From assembly GCA_963837365.1 (NCBI GenBank), contig CAWIMW010000007.1:62001-126000 (forward strand): a stretch of DNA of 64,000 nt, written 5' to 3'. Shown here piece after piece: positions 42,823-51,950 of the stretch (position 1 is the first letter of the stretch; each line of letters opens with the position of its first letter). Position numbers and translations under genes: made by a program. The DNA is from CAWBXL01 sp963837365 (GTDB lineage Bacteria > Acidobacteriota > Terriglobia > Terriglobales > Acidobacteriaceae). The notes beneath the pieces were generated by a model that ran no database searches, was not told the origin of the DNA, and saw only the letters and a program-made list of their open reading frames with translations.

Positions 42823-43791
42823 TTACAAATCGTTGGACAAGGCCAACCCCGGCGTGTGCGAAACATGGTCGTGCTGCGCAAAGAATCCCCATACCCGTGG
42901 CCAGAATTCCTGTGGCGCTTTCCCTGCGGCTCCACAATGCGCAGCCCCAGGCACAAGCCAGAACTGGGCTTTGGGGTTAGCTCGCGCCAGTACCCGCGAT
43001 TGATCGGGAAGAATATTGATGTCGGCATCCCCATGAATCAACAGCACTGGGACGCTGGAATTTCTTAACGCATCTACCGGGTTGGCACGAAAAAGATCCA
43101 CACCGTAACGCCATTTTGCATAACGCAGACCAACTTCAACCGGCAGCAGGCCGATGGTTCTGCCGAATAGCCGTTCCAGGCCGAAACGTCCGGCGCCAAT
43201 GAAATATCCCTCCCGATCGTAAGCCACGCTGCGGAAGGTGGAGAATCCGGAATCTGCAACCACCGCGCAAAATCTGGGTTCGGAGCTGAGACTCTCCAGT
43301 ACCAATGCCGCGCCCATCGACTCGCCCAAACCATCCACGCAGGTAGCTCCGCGGTCATAGAGCCACGAAACCCAGCGATGAATGTCATCGCTTTCCCGCA
43401 CTCCGTAGGTGGCTAGATCACCGCCGGATTCTCCATGCGCCCGCGAATCCGGCAGCAGCACGCGATACCCATGTTGCAGGAACGTACGCCCGTAACCAGC
43501 CACTCCGCCGCGGTTGTCACCAATGCCATGCAGCAAAATGACCGCCCGCCCATTCTCGTGCTCCGGCACGCTGTACCACGCGCGCAGTTCGACTCCGTCA
43601 GCCGCATGAATGGAAACCGGCTCCAACTTTGCGCCGTACGGTGCATACATCGCGGCAATGGGGGCTTCATTAGGACGGGTACGCCCGGGGTGTAAGGTCA
43701 TCTCCGCCAGCACAAACCCTGCAATTAGCGAAAGGACGACGTAGCTCGCTGCACACTTAAGCGCGATCCTGACCGGCCGGTATATGGGCAT
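42823..43791 (-). CDS. membrane-anchored alpha/beta hydrolase
   Basis: 322 residues. One hydrophobic N-terminal segment (CAASYVVLSLIAGFVLAEMT) anchors an alpha/beta hydrolase: oxyanion region VILLHGIGDNRGG, nucleophile motif GLGESMGAAL (Ser near 165), Asp in LIHGDADINILP, and the catalytic His in PGAAHCGAAG. It belongs with the serine aminopeptidase/BEM46-like hydrolases. The substrate is open. It runs toward the secreted-protein gene at 42128. Confidence 0.85.
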   Translation of the reverse strand: MPIYRPVRIALKCAASYVVLSLIAGFVLAEMTLHPGRTRPNEAPIAAMYAPYGAKLEPVSIHAADGVELRAWYSVPEHENGRAVILLHGIGDNRGGVAGYGRTFLQHGYRVLLPDSRAHGESGGDLATYGVRESDDIHRWVSWLYDRGATCVDGLGESMGAALVLESLSSEPRFCAVVADSGFSTFRSVAYDREGYFIGAGRFGLERLFGRTIGLLPVEVGLRYAKWRYGVDLFRANPVDALRNSSVPVLLIHGDADINILPDQSRVLARANPKAQFWLVPGAAHCGAAGKAPQEFWPRVWGFFAQHDHVSHTPGLALSNDL

Positions 43792-43874
43792 TCTTATGGA
43801 CTAGTACGCCCCGGCGGGCGGTAATGTTTCCAAAATTTCACAAAACCCAGACTTAGTGATCCATCCTGCAAGTC

Positions 43875-44096
43875 CTAAAATCCGCAGGTCTTAGTTCCAG
43901 TATTTCCGCCACGGCGGCCATTCAACCACACACCGCGCAGCAGGCAGCCGATGGCAATTCCGTACAGCAAGCCAGTCTCTGCATCATTGATGCCGATGCG
44001 GTTTTCAAAATGCAGCGCAAGCATGGCCAGAATCAGGCACAGCGAACCTACGCGGATCATGGTTGACGGCGTATTGAAAATATTGCGAAATTTCAT
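43875..44096 (-). CDS. small two-helix membrane protein
   Basis: 73 residues. MIRVGSLCLILAMLALHFE and AETGLLYGIAIGCLLRGVWL are two membrane helices, and the tail is basic and Gly-rich. It is the last of three genes in one direction after an XRE-type repressor. Such repressor plus small-membrane-protein sets occur widely in Acidobacteria and Bacteroidetes. I cannot name a function. Confidence 0.6.
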   Translation of the reverse strand: MKFRNIFNTPSTMIRVGSLCLILAMLALHFENRIGINDAETGLLYGIAIGCLLRGVWLNGRRGGNTGTKTCGF

Positions 44097-44116
44097 CTGC
44101 GATTCTCCTTCGGAGT

Positions 44117-44332
44117 TTAGTCAGTTAAGTAGTAGTAAGTCATGGCGGCCAACTTTACGCCCACAAAAGTAAGGCTGACGGCGAGCAAATCCCAACTCCA
44201 AACGTGGTTGATGTAAAAGCGATAAGCGAAAAGCAAAATTGCAGTTACGCCGCCAATCACTCCGGCCAAACTGGTGGAGCGCAGGCGATGGGTGAGAAAA
44301 CGTTCGTCAACCAATTTGCTAAGGATGTTCAT
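44117..44332 (-). CDS. small two-helix membrane protein
   Basis: 71 residues with SLAGVIGGVTAILLFAYRFY and SWDLLAVSLTFVGVKLAAMT as two membrane helices. Its ATG overlaps the stop of the XRE-type regulator gene by four bases (ATGA), so the two are translationally coupled. Overlap and order suggest it is the regulator's partner or target. No known domain. Confidence 0.65.
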   Translation of the reverse strand: MNILSKLVDERFLTHRLRSTSLAGVIGGVTAILLFAYRFYINHVWSWDLLAVSLTFVGVKLAAMTYYYLTD

Positions 44333-44541
44333 GAGTGGTTCTCCAGCTTGAAAATGTCATCCGTGGAACAGCCAAAAATCCGGGAAAACATCAACGCCAG
44401 CGGCAGGCTGGGGACATAGCGGTTGCGCTCGATGGAAATGATGCTTTGCCGCGTGACCCCTGCTTTGTCTGCCAGCTCCTCCTGGGTCCAGCCACGCTCG
44501 CTGCGGAGTTCTTTGACCCGGTTTTGGATGTTCGGCGCCAT
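44329..44541 (-). CDS. XRE/Cro-type helix-turn-helix repressor
   Basis: 70 residues, all helix-turn-helix: NRVKELRSERGWTQEELADK, AGVTRQSIISIERNRYVPSL, ALMFSRIFGCSTDDIFKLEN. It matches the YozG/XRE subfamily in which a minimal repressor is co-transcribed with small membrane proteins. It is the first gene of a three-gene unit and overlaps the next by four bases. It probably autoregulates. Confidence 0.9.
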   Translation of the reverse strand: MAPNIQNRVKELRSERGWTQEELADKAGVTRQSIISIERNRYVPSLPLALMFSRIFGCSTDDIFKLENHS

Positions 44542-44777
44542 GTAAAGCTAACTGTACATCGCAAAGGTGGGCGTGTCAAGCGTACTTTACATTTGACCAA
44601 GCTGGTAAGCGGCACTGGGACTTCCAACCCCAGTCACTTGCTCACGTGATTCTGATCACTTCCTTCGCCGCCAAGCCGCTGAACAATAGGTGTTGCGTAA
44701 GGCGCATGTGCCCCGTCACGCGCGGTGCCCGTATTACATAGGCTCGTGAATCGGAGCGGAACCCCGAGGAGGAATGT

Positions 44778-47087
44778 ATGCCGGTCACCAAGCAGCAAGT
44801 GCTGGACTATCACTTTGGAGCTCGTCCAGGAAAAATTGAAGTCTCCGCCACCAAGCCTTGTCGCACGCAACGCGATCTGAGTCTGGCCTACACCCCCGGA
44901 GTTGCCCATCCCTGCTTAGAGATCCAAAAAAATCCCCACGATGTTTTCAAATACACAGCCCGCGGCAATCTGGTGGCAGTAGTCACCAATGGCACCGCCG
45001 TCCTCGGCCTAGGTGATATCGGGGCGCTTGCCGGCAAGCCGGTGATGGAAGGCAAAGCCGTATTGTTCAAACGCTTCGCCGACGTGGATGTTTTTGACAT
45101 CGAACTCAACACCCACGATCCCGACGAAATCATCAAGGTCTGCCAACTGCTGGAGCCCACCTTCGGCGGCATCAATCTGGAAGACATCAAAGCCCCCGAG
45201 TGTTTCTACATTGAAGAGATGCTCAGGAAGACCATGAAAATTCCCGTCTTCCACGACGACCAGCATGGCACGGCCATCATCTCCGGAGCAGCCTTGCTGA
45301 ACGCGCTAGAAGTCGCAGGCAAGGACATCAGCCGAGTACGTGTGGTCTTCAACGGCGCCGGCGCGGCGGGCATTGCCTGCGCCCAGCATTATGTTCGCCT
45401 GGGTGTGAAGCGGGAGAACATCATTCTCTGCGACACCAAAGGTGTGATCTACAAAGGCCGCGAAGAAGGCATGAACCGCCACAAAGAGCACTTTGCCGTG
45501 GACACCAACTTGCGCACTCTGTCGGACGCGATGCAGGGAGCCGATGTATTCGTGGGCTGTTCCGTCAAGGGAGCGGTCACTGGCAAAATGGTGCAGTCCA
45601 TGGCGGTTCGCCCCATCGTGTTCGCCATGGCTAATCCCGATCCGGAAATTACCTACGATGAAGCCAAGGCGAGCAGAAATGATGTCATCGCCGCCACCGG
45701 CCGCTCCGACTTTCCCAATCAGGTCAACAACATTCTTGGATTCCCCTTCATCTTCCGTGGAGCTCTCGACGTTCGCGCCACCGCCATCAACGAAGAAATG
45801 AAGCTAGCCGCGACTAAAGCTTTGGCCGCTCTGGCCAAAGAGGATGTGCCGGATTCCGTCTGCCGCGCTTACGGAGTCGATCGTTTCGGCTTCGGCGCCG
45901 ACTATCTGATTCCTAAACCGTTCGATCCCCGCGTGCTGGTGTGGGAAGCCTCGGCGGTCGCGTTGGCCGCGATGAAGAGTGGAGTCGCGCAGGAGCCGGT
46001 TGACATCGACTCCTATTCCGAAGATCTGGAACGCCGCTTGGGCAAGGCGCACGAGATCTCGCGAGTCATGATTCACAAGGCGAAGGCCAAGCCAAAGCAG
46101 GTTGTTTTCCCCGAAGGAGACCACGACAAAATCCTGCGCGCGGCGCATTGCCTGATCGAAGAAGGAATTGCGATCCCAGTATTGCTAGGCGATCCCACCA
46201 CTATTTACAACCGCGCCGCTGTGCTCGGCCTGACACTCGGCGAGCTGCGAATCATCAATCCCGCCACCACCCTGACTCGCGAAAATTACGTCCAGGAACT
46301 GTTTCGCTTACGGCAACGCCGGGGCGTGACCCTGTCCGAAGCGCGGATCCTGCTCAAAGATCGCAACATCTTCGCTTCCATGATGGTCCACATGGGCGAC
46401 GCCGATGCGCTGGTTGCAGGCGTCACCCAGCATTTTCCCGAGACCATCCGTCCTGCCCTGCAAATCGTGCGCATGCGGGAAGGCCTGCACCGCGTTTCCG
46501 GCTGTTACCCCATCGTCACCCGTGCCGGCGATCTGTATTTCCTCGCAGACACCAGTGTGAACATTGATCCCACCGCCGAAGAGCTGGTGGAAATTGCCCT
46601 CTGCACCGCAGAAACCGCGCGCCGCTTCGACGTAGTACCGCGCGTGGCCATGCTCTCGTTCTCCAGCTTCGGCAGCGCACCGCATCCGGCCAGCGACAAG
46701 ATCCGCAAAGCCGTAGATCTGCTGCACCAAGCTGACCCGACGCTGATCGTGGACGGCGAAATCATGGCCGACGCCGCCGTCTCTCCTGAGATGCTGGAGC
46801 AGTTGTACCCGTTCAGCACACTAAAGGGCGGAGCCAACGTGCTGATATTCCCCGATCTCAACTCGGCGAATATTGCCTGCAAGCTGCTATCGAAGATCGG
46901 GGGTACGGAAACCCTGGGGCCGATCCTGATGGGAATGAGCAAGCCCGTGCACCTGGTGTTGCGCAATTCTGAAGTAGAAGAGATCGTGAGCGCCGCCGCC
47001 ATCGCGGTGGTAGACGCTCAAGAGTTGGAAGCCTCGGCGCCGCTGCCGACCAAAGAAGTGCGCGTCCCGCTGGCAGTAGAGCGCTAG
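44778..47087 (+). CDS. maeB: NADP-dependent malic enzyme with C-terminal phosphotransacetylase-like domain
   Basis: The 769-residue protein is of the MaeB type. An N-terminal malic enzyme (about 1-430) has the motifs RDLSLAYTPGVAHPCLEI, FHDDQHGTAIISGAALLNAL, VFNGAGAAGIACAQHYV and ANPDPEITYDEAKA. A phosphotransacetylase-like domain (about 435-760; KQVVFPEGDHDKILRAAH, PHPASDKIRKAVDLLHQADP) follows and is thought to bind acetyl-CoA as an effector. It decarboxylates malate to pyruvate with NADPH formation. The start has GAGGAGG seven bases before the ATG. Confidence 0.95.
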   Translation: MPVTKQQVLDYHFGARPGKIEVSATKPCRTQRDLSLAYTPGVAHPCLEIQKNPHDVFKYTARGNLVAVVTNGTAVLGLGDIGALAGKPVMEGKAVLFKRFADVDVFDIELNTHDPDEIIKVCQLLEPTFGGINLEDIKAPECFYIEEMLRKTMKIPVFHDDQHGTAIISGAALLNALEVAGKDISRVRVVFNGAGAAGIACAQHYVRLGVKRENIILCDTKGVIYKGREEGMNRHKEHFAVDTNLRTLSDAMQGADVFVGCSVKGAVTGKMVQSMAVRPIVFAMANPDPEITYDEAKASRNDVIAATGRSDFPNQVNNILGFPFIFRGALDVRATAINEEMKLAATKALAALAKEDVPDSVCRAYGVDRFGFGADYLIPKPFDPRVLVWEASAVALAAMKSGVAQEPVDIDSYSEDLERRLGKAHEISRVMIHKAKAKPKQVVFPEGDHDKILRAAHCLIEEGIAIPVLLGDPTTIYNRAAVLGLTLGELRIINPATTLTRENYVQELFRLRQRRGVTLSEARILLKDRNIFASMMVHMGDADALVAGVTQHFPETIRPALQIVRMREGLHRVSGCYPIVTRAGDLYFLADTSVNIDPTAEELVEIALCTAETARRFDVVPRVAMLSFSSFGSAPHPASDKIRKAVDLLHQADPTLIVDGEIMADAAVSPEMLEQLYPFSTLKGGANVLIFPDLNSANIACKLLSKIGGTETLGPILMGMSKPVHLVLRNSEVEEIVSAAAIAVVDAQELEASAPLPTKEVRVPLAVER

Positions 47088-47323
47088 CTGTGCACGTAAA
47101 CTAGAGATATTCTCCACCCTGTTTCATTCAGGGCATATCGTAGTTCTGCGTGATCAAAGTCACCCAGCCTCCCGGTCCGGGGTGCATGTCTGCAATCACT
47201 CCGGCGCGTGACCCCAGACACAGCGCAAAAGTTCCCCAGGCGAAAGAATAACTTTCGTACGAGACGGCGTGTTAGGCCTCGGACACCGGTGGCAACAAAA
47301 GGCCTGAACGCGGGAGGTGAGGT

Positions 47324-47878
47324 ATGACCGTCCCAATCCTTCTCGCTATTGCGGTTGTCGCAATCGCACTTGGACTGCTGGTATTTCGCTCCATCCCTAT
47401 GCTGCGTGCGTATTTCACTTATCGCGGCAAGCGCCTGGTGACCTGTCCCGAGACCCACAAAACAGTGGCCGTCGACGTGGCCGCCAAAAAAGCAGCTCTG
47501 ACCGCCTTCCTCGGCGATGAACAGTTACGCTTGGACCGCTGCTCAAGATGGCCGGAGCATGAAGACTGCGGCCAGGAGTGCTTGCAGCAGGTGGAAACCG
47601 ATCCCGAAAATTGCCTGGTGTGGAAAATTGTTTCCGACTGGTACGACGGGAAAAACTGCGCCATCTGCCACAAACATTTCGGCCCCCTGAAGCACCTGGA
47701 TCATGCACCCGCGCTGATGACTCCGGAGCACGTCACCACAGAGTGGGAAGATTTTCGTCCCGAACAGCTCCCCGAAGTTTTCGCCACTCACTCGCCGGTA
47801 TGCTGGGACTGCCACGTCGCTGAAACCTTCCGCCGAGTTCATCCGGAACTGGTCGTATACAGGGGAAAAAGCGCGTAG
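47324..47878 (+). CDS. membrane-anchored protein with two CxxCH motifs
   Basis: 184 residues with one N-terminal membrane helix (VPILLAIAVVAIALGLLVF) and a soluble domain full of cysteines: LVTCPETHK, RCSRWPEHEDCGQECLQQ, NCAICHKHFGPL (CAICH) and VCWDCHVAETFRRVHPE (CWDCH). CxxCH is the heme c attachment signature, so a diheme cytochrome is possible. The extra Cys residues and many His could instead bind zinc or Fe-S. The ribosome site is GGGAGG. No cytochrome biogenesis genes are near. I do not recognise the family. Confidence 0.6.
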   Translation: MTVPILLAIAVVAIALGLLVFRSIPMLRAYFTYRGKRLVTCPETHKTVAVDVAAKKAALTAFLGDEQLRLDRCSRWPEHEDCGQECLQQVETDPENCLVWKIVSDWYDGKNCAICHKHFGPLKHLDHAPALMTPEHVTTEWEDFRPEQLPEVFATHSPVCWDCHVAETFRRVHPELVVYRGKSA

Positions 47879-47898
47879 CGGAATGTAGTCCGGCATGC

Positions 47899-47934
47899 GG
47901 TTTGTATCAGGGCATCGGCTTCAGCCATGCCCTT
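47899..47934 (+). repeat. third copy of the GTATCAGG palindromic repeat
   Basis: GGTTTGTATCAGGGCATC, then GGCTTCAGCC, then ATGCCCTT. It matches the 9201-9306 pair in the first 14 bases and in the hairpin core GGCTTCAGCC. Confidence 0.6.
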
Positions 47935-48051
47935 AAGATTCCAAAACGGAGTTCCGCGCCGGTACCGCGCAACTACCAATCGCCCGACACTTTTCTGACA
48001 GCTCTCGATCTATACACGGCATGGTCAAAAACCGATGCCCTGACCCAAATG

Positions 48052-48082
48052 ACAAGAAAAAGGCGCCGGTCGCCCGGCGCCT
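48052..48082 (-). terminator. Rho-independent terminator of the AAA+ ATPase gene
   Basis: AGGCGCCGG and CCGGCGCCT form a perfect 9-bp stem around a 4-base loop. On the minus strand it is followed by TTTTCTTG. It lies just past the 3' end of the gene at 48104. Confidence 0.85.
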
Positions 48083-48103
48083 GGTTCACCTACCAGCAAC
48101 TTG

Positions 48104-49270
48104 TTATTTCTCTGGCTGCACCGCTCCAATTTCCTTGCGGCTGGGACCAGGGATGGGCCGCGCCGTTTTGGCCGCTAGTGGAGCCACGCCTACTGCCGCC
48201 GCTCCGTAGCGTTCCAACAGCGCTGGAACCATGGCGCCTTCTGCTTCCTTCACGAAGGTCACCTGGTCGGCCATATCCAGATCGACACGGATGAAGTCTC
48301 CGAGTTTCACCTGGTTCGTCGCCACCAAATTAGCCAGCGGGAAAACCAAGTGACGCTCGATGGCACGCTTCAAATGCCGCGCACCATACTTCGGGTCAGT
48401 TCCTTCTTCCAACAGAAAGTTCTTAACCTTGGCAGTGCAGCTGAACACGAACTGATTGGCGGCAGACGCCATCAGAATGCGCTGCTGCACCATGCCCAAT
48501 TCAATTTCGAGAATCTGCCGTAGGTGCTCCGGACGCAGGGTCTTGAACACCACTGTCTTATCGATCCGGTTCATGAACTCCGGCGTGAACTTGCGGCGTG
48601 CCGCTTCAACCGCGGTGCGCCCGATCTTATCGTCCAGCGCAGCATCTACTTCCACCTTTTCCGGAGCGAATCCCAGCTTGCCATTCACCAGGTTGGTCAT
48701 CTCGCCGGCGCCCAGGTTCGAAGTCATGATGATGATGCACTGCGACATATCCACGCGGCGGTTATCGCCCAAAGTCAGCGTGGCTTTGTCCAGGATGCCC
48801 AACAGCAACTGCCACAACGAATCCGACGCCTTTTCAATTTCGTCGAACAGCAGAATCGAGAGCTTCAGTTTTTCGGTGTGCCATTGATTGAGGGCCTCCT
48901 GCGTCAGTAGCGGATGCGTCTCGCGGTGTCCCAAATATCCCGGAGGCGACCCGATCAACTTCGCAATCTCATGCGAGTGCTGGAACTCAGCGCAGTCAAT
49001 CTTGATGCAGGCGCGCGCGTCCCCAAACAGTGCTTCTGACATGGCCTCAACCACCCGGGTCTTGCCCGAGCCTGTAGGCCCGAGAAAAAGCAGGTTGCCC
49101 ACCGGGCGTCCGGGAGCATTCAGCCCAGCCAGGAACATCTGGTAGATTTCCACGACTTTTTCGACCGCCGCATCCTGCCCGACAATCCTGCGGCGCAGGG
49201 CACTCTCGAACTCTTTGGCGTCGTTACTGCGAAGGGTGGGATCGAGCACCGTATTGAGAACTGGCTTCAT
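48104..49270 (-). CDS. single-ring Clp/Hsp100-type AAA+ ATPase
   Basis: 388 residues equal to one Clp-type second ring, without an N-domain, coiled-coil middle or first ring. Motifs: RRIVGQDAAVEKVVEIYQ, Walker A LGPTGSGKTR, SPPGYLGHRE (pore loop of the ClpB D2 kind), Walker B ILLFDEIEKASDS, sensor MTSNLGAGEM, and C-terminal D2-small region GARHLKRAIERHLVFPLANL. There is no ClpP-binding IGL/IGF-like loop that I can see. It may act as a small unfoldase or a regulatory ATPase. I start at the ATG at 49270 instead of an 18-codon longer reading. Confidence 0.8.
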   Translation of the reverse strand: MKPVLNTVLDPTLRSNDAKEFESALRRRIVGQDAAVEKVVEIYQMFLAGLNAPGRPVGNLLFLGPTGSGKTRVVEAMSEALFGDARACIKIDCAEFQHSHEIAKLIGSPPGYLGHRETHPLLTQEALNQWHTEKLKLSILLFDEIEKASDSLWQLLLGILDKATLTLGDNRRVDMSQCIIIMTSNLGAGEMTNLVNGKLGFAPEKVEVDAALDDKIGRTAVEAARRKFTPEFMNRIDKTVVFKTLRPEHLRQILEIELGMVQQRILMASAANQFVFSCTAKVKNFLLEEGTDPKYGARHLKRAIERHLVFPLANLVATNQVKLGDFIRVDLDMADQVTFVKEAEGAMVPALLERYGAAAVGVAPLAAKTARPIPGPSRKEIGAVQPEK

Positions 49271-49640
49271 ATGAGCTGGCCCTTTACCTCGGGGCTTGGC
49301 CTCTTCCTGGGGGAATGGTGTCATCTACTCGTTTCAATTTGGGAGACATATTCTGTCATCCCGCAGTTCGTTTGGCTACGGTCTTTTGTGCAAACGACAC
49401 GCCATCCCCGGTGTCCAGCCATGCCTTGCTTACTCAATAACTTAGATGCCCAAGCAGGGGCCAAGGAGCCAATGACGTTCCACACTCATGCGGCGGATAG
49501 GAAAACATTTGCGCATCTTGGGAGGGCAGCCCTGGCCCAACCCTCCCGAATTGGACACGGGTCGTTGTTCCGACGTAACTGGCGGGGAATATTACTGCCG
49601 GGTAGCATCCGGATGAGATATCGTATTCAAGGAGAACGAC
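49271..49640. other. gene-free stretch between divergent genes
   Basis: The 370 bases separate the AAA+ gene from the glycosidase gene and should hold both promoters. I find no clear consensus promoter, repeat or coding frame apart from GGAG-type ribosome sites next to the two starts. Confidence 0.35.
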
Positions 49641-51104
49641 TTGCGCCACTCTCGTCCTACTCACACCGCGGCTCTTGTTTGCCTGGCTTGGGCTTCTTTT
49701 ATTTACGCCGCGTTTGCTGTCGATCAGGCTGGGCAGACTGCACACACTGCACAAATAGTAAAAGTCACCAAGACCTCGACTGCAAAAGCGGAGGCTCCAG
49801 CAGCGCAGATTGCGCAGAAAGTTGCTCCGGCAGGAAGCGCAATGTACGTCGCGAAGCGTGGCGAGAGCGTGATTTCCGTGGCCCGGCAATTTCTTCCACG
49901 GACCTCGTATTTAACGTCCTCCGAAGTGGCCGATGCAATTCGCAGCGCCAACGACGATGTGCACGGGACTTTTCTCAAGCAGGGACAAAATGTGATCGTT
50001 CCCGGAATCTTGCCGGCGCCAATCGTGGAGAAAAGCATTCCGGTCTCCAAAGATTTTGAAGTGCGTGCAATCTATTTGACCGGATTCATGGCGGCCAGCG
50101 ATCATGGCATCGCTACGGTAAAGCGCTGGCGCGAAGTGGGCGGCAACTCGGTGGTGTTCGATATTAAAGACAGCGATGGCAGCGTAAATATCCCGTTCGA
50201 TCATCCGCTGTTGGGCAAACACAAGGTTGCTTTCCATGACCTGCCGAAATACATCCGCTTCCTGCATTCGCAAAACATGCATGCCATCGCCCGCATCGCG
50301 ATTTTCCGTGATGAGCGCCTGGTCCAGGAACACCCGGAATTGGCCGTGCAGTCGCGCAAGAACAACATCGCGTGGCGCGAAAACGGAAAACTAGTTTGGA
50401 CGGACCCATCGAACCCAAAAATTCAGGACTACAACATTGCCCTGGCGAAAGCCGCAGCCGCCGCCGGCGTGGACGAAGTGCAGTTCGATTACGTGCGCTT
50501 CCCCGCCGAAGGCGACCAGAAAGACGCAAAGTTCGTTTTCCAGGCCGAGCATCCCGCCTGGCAGCGTCCGGATGTGATTGCAGATTTTGTGAAGAAAGCG
50601 CATGAAGCTTTGCAGCCATCCGGCGTGCTGCTTTCACTCGATGTATTCGGGGTGATGGCGTGGCAGCGTTCGGTGGACCTGAATCACACCGGGCAGGACA
50701 TCGTTCGCATGGCGAAATATTGCGATGTGCTTTCCCCCATGATCTATCCTTCGCATTTCTTCGGCATGGACAACATCGCCCGCCCCGGAGATGAACCGGA
50801 GCATTTCATCGGAATTTCCATGGACCGCTTCGAAAAAATCACCCAGGGCAGCGGAGTGGTAATTCGCCCTTGGCTGCAAGCCTTCCACTGGCGTACCAGG
50901 ACCTATTCACCTGAATACATCAAGATTCAGGTCTTGACCGCCAAGAACAAAGGCGGGATCGGCTTCTTGTTCTGGAATGCGGCCAATAACTACAGCAAGC
51001 CGTATGCCGCCATGCCGGCGATGCGAGCAGACAAAGGTAAGTACTTTCGCGGCGATGAGCTTCCATCTGTAACCCAAGCCAGCCTAAGCGGTGGCACCAA
51101 ATAA
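49641..51104 (+). CDS. LysM-like domain plus DUF4015-type glycoside hydrolase
   Basis: 487 residues. The signal segment is TAALVCLAWASFIYAAFAV. A LysM-like module follows (AKRGESVISVARQFLP, LKQGQNVIVPG), then a barrel of the DUF4015 putative glycoside hydrolase family: EVRAIYLTGFMAASDHGIAT, NSVVFDIKDSDGSVNI, AGVDEVQFDYVRFPAEG and GIGFLFWNAANNYSKPYAAM. The acidic residues in QFDYVRFP are the likely active-site region. LysM suggests peptidoglycan or chitin as the anchoring polymer. The start is a TTG preceded by AAGGAG; no ATG fits. Confidence 0.82.
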   Translation: MRHSRPTHTAALVCLAWASFIYAAFAVDQAGQTAHTAQIVKVTKTSTAKAEAPAAQIAQKVAPAGSAMYVAKRGESVISVARQFLPRTSYLTSSEVADAIRSANDDVHGTFLKQGQNVIVPGILPAPIVEKSIPVSKDFEVRAIYLTGFMAASDHGIATVKRWREVGGNSVVFDIKDSDGSVNIPFDHPLLGKHKVAFHDLPKYIRFLHSQNMHAIARIAIFRDERLVQEHPELAVQSRKNNIAWRENGKLVWTDPSNPKIQDYNIALAKAAAAAGVDEVQFDYVRFPAEGDQKDAKFVFQAEHPAWQRPDVIADFVKKAHEALQPSGVLLSLDVFGVMAWQRSVDLNHTGQDIVRMAKYCDVLSPMIYPSHFFGMDNIARPGDEPEHFIGISMDRFEKITQGSGVVIRPWLQAFHWRTRTYSPEYIKIQVLTAKNKGGIGFLFWNAANNYSKPYAAMPAMRADKGKYFRGDELPSVTQASLSGGTK

Positions 51105-51224
51105 GCGTTCCGTCGCGCCTTTTGCCGTAACGTAGGAAAGAAATCCAGATTCAGACGGCAATAATCCGGCCGTGCGTCTCCCTCTGCCGCACGGCCGGAT
51201 TCTCGAAAGACCTTCGCCCAATCG

Positions 51225-51863
51225 CTATTCGAAGAACACGCTCAACGGTGTATTCACTGTAATACGCTTTGCCTTGATCTCGCCGATGATGTGCGGCCCT
51301 ATGTTTCCCGACGGATCCGTGGCATCGAGAATGAACGACCCCGAGTATTCGTTTCCATCCCGGCTCAAGGTGACGTTTTCCTGAATGTGTGTGGGACCGG
51401 CGGGATTGCCGATTCCTGAGGGAGCATTGCTGGGATCATTCCCCAAGGCGAAGTGATTCAGTTTGTATTTGTTGAAACCCACCCGCTCCCATACACCCAG
51501 GCAGAAGTTGCCGTCCTGCGCGGGACGGCCGGAGTTCATGATTTCCGTGCCATCCGCATGCCACTGCACGATCGCAGAATCAATCACAGCTCCGTCCGGC
51601 GGCGCGTCAGGGCCGGTATTGCCCTTGGCAAGGAACACCACCTTCCACATTCCAACGATGGGATCGTCAAAGGTGTAAGGATAGTGGGCCATCACCAGGG
51701 ATCCAGCCCCGTAACCGTTTGAACCACTCCAGGACTGGCGATGCAAAGCGCCACGCCGGGCGGCTTGCGCGCTTCCGCATTCGGCGCTGGCACTGGTGGC
51801 CAACATGGTCCCGATCAGAATGATTCCCATTGCCGCGGCAAATCTCTTCAATGCTGTTTTCAT
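51225..51863 (-). CDS. secreted lipocalin-like protein of unknown function
   Basis: The 212-residue protein has a signal peptide (FAAAMGIILIGTMLATSASA). A conserved opening PIVGMWKVVFLAKGN is followed by DSAIVQWHADGTEIMNSGRP, FCLGVWERVGFNKYKLNHFA and VTLSRDGNEYSGSFILDATD. The plan (I-V-G-x-W, G-x-W ... K-Y-x-x-x-x-F, late beta strands) matches the protein at 42128, which also sits beside a winged-helix/TPR regulator. GGAGG precedes the ATG at 51863. Divergent from the regulator at 52052. Confidence 0.72.
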   Translation of the reverse strand: MKTALKRFAAAMGIILIGTMLATSASAECGSAQAARRGALHRQSWSGSNGYGAGSLVMAHYPYTFDDPIVGMWKVVFLAKGNTGPDAPPDGAVIDSAIVQWHADGTEIMNSGRPAQDGNFCLGVWERVGFNKYKLNHFALGNDPSNAPSGIGNPAGPTHIQENVTLSRDGNEYSGSFILDATDPSGNIGPHIIGEIKAKRITVNTPLSVFFE

Positions 51864-51950
51864 GTATTTTTCCTCCCCCAAAATTTCGCACTTGCGGGCG
51901 CAATCCTGCCCTGCCGGTTACCTCCGCGCAATGAATGGGAGATAAAGCTT

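Noticed and set aside
47088..47323. Possible riboswitch or minus-strand gene in the gap after the malic enzyme gene
   Set aside because: A minus-strand frame runs through here but has an unlikely composition and no ribosome site. I could not match the sequence to a known riboswitch core.
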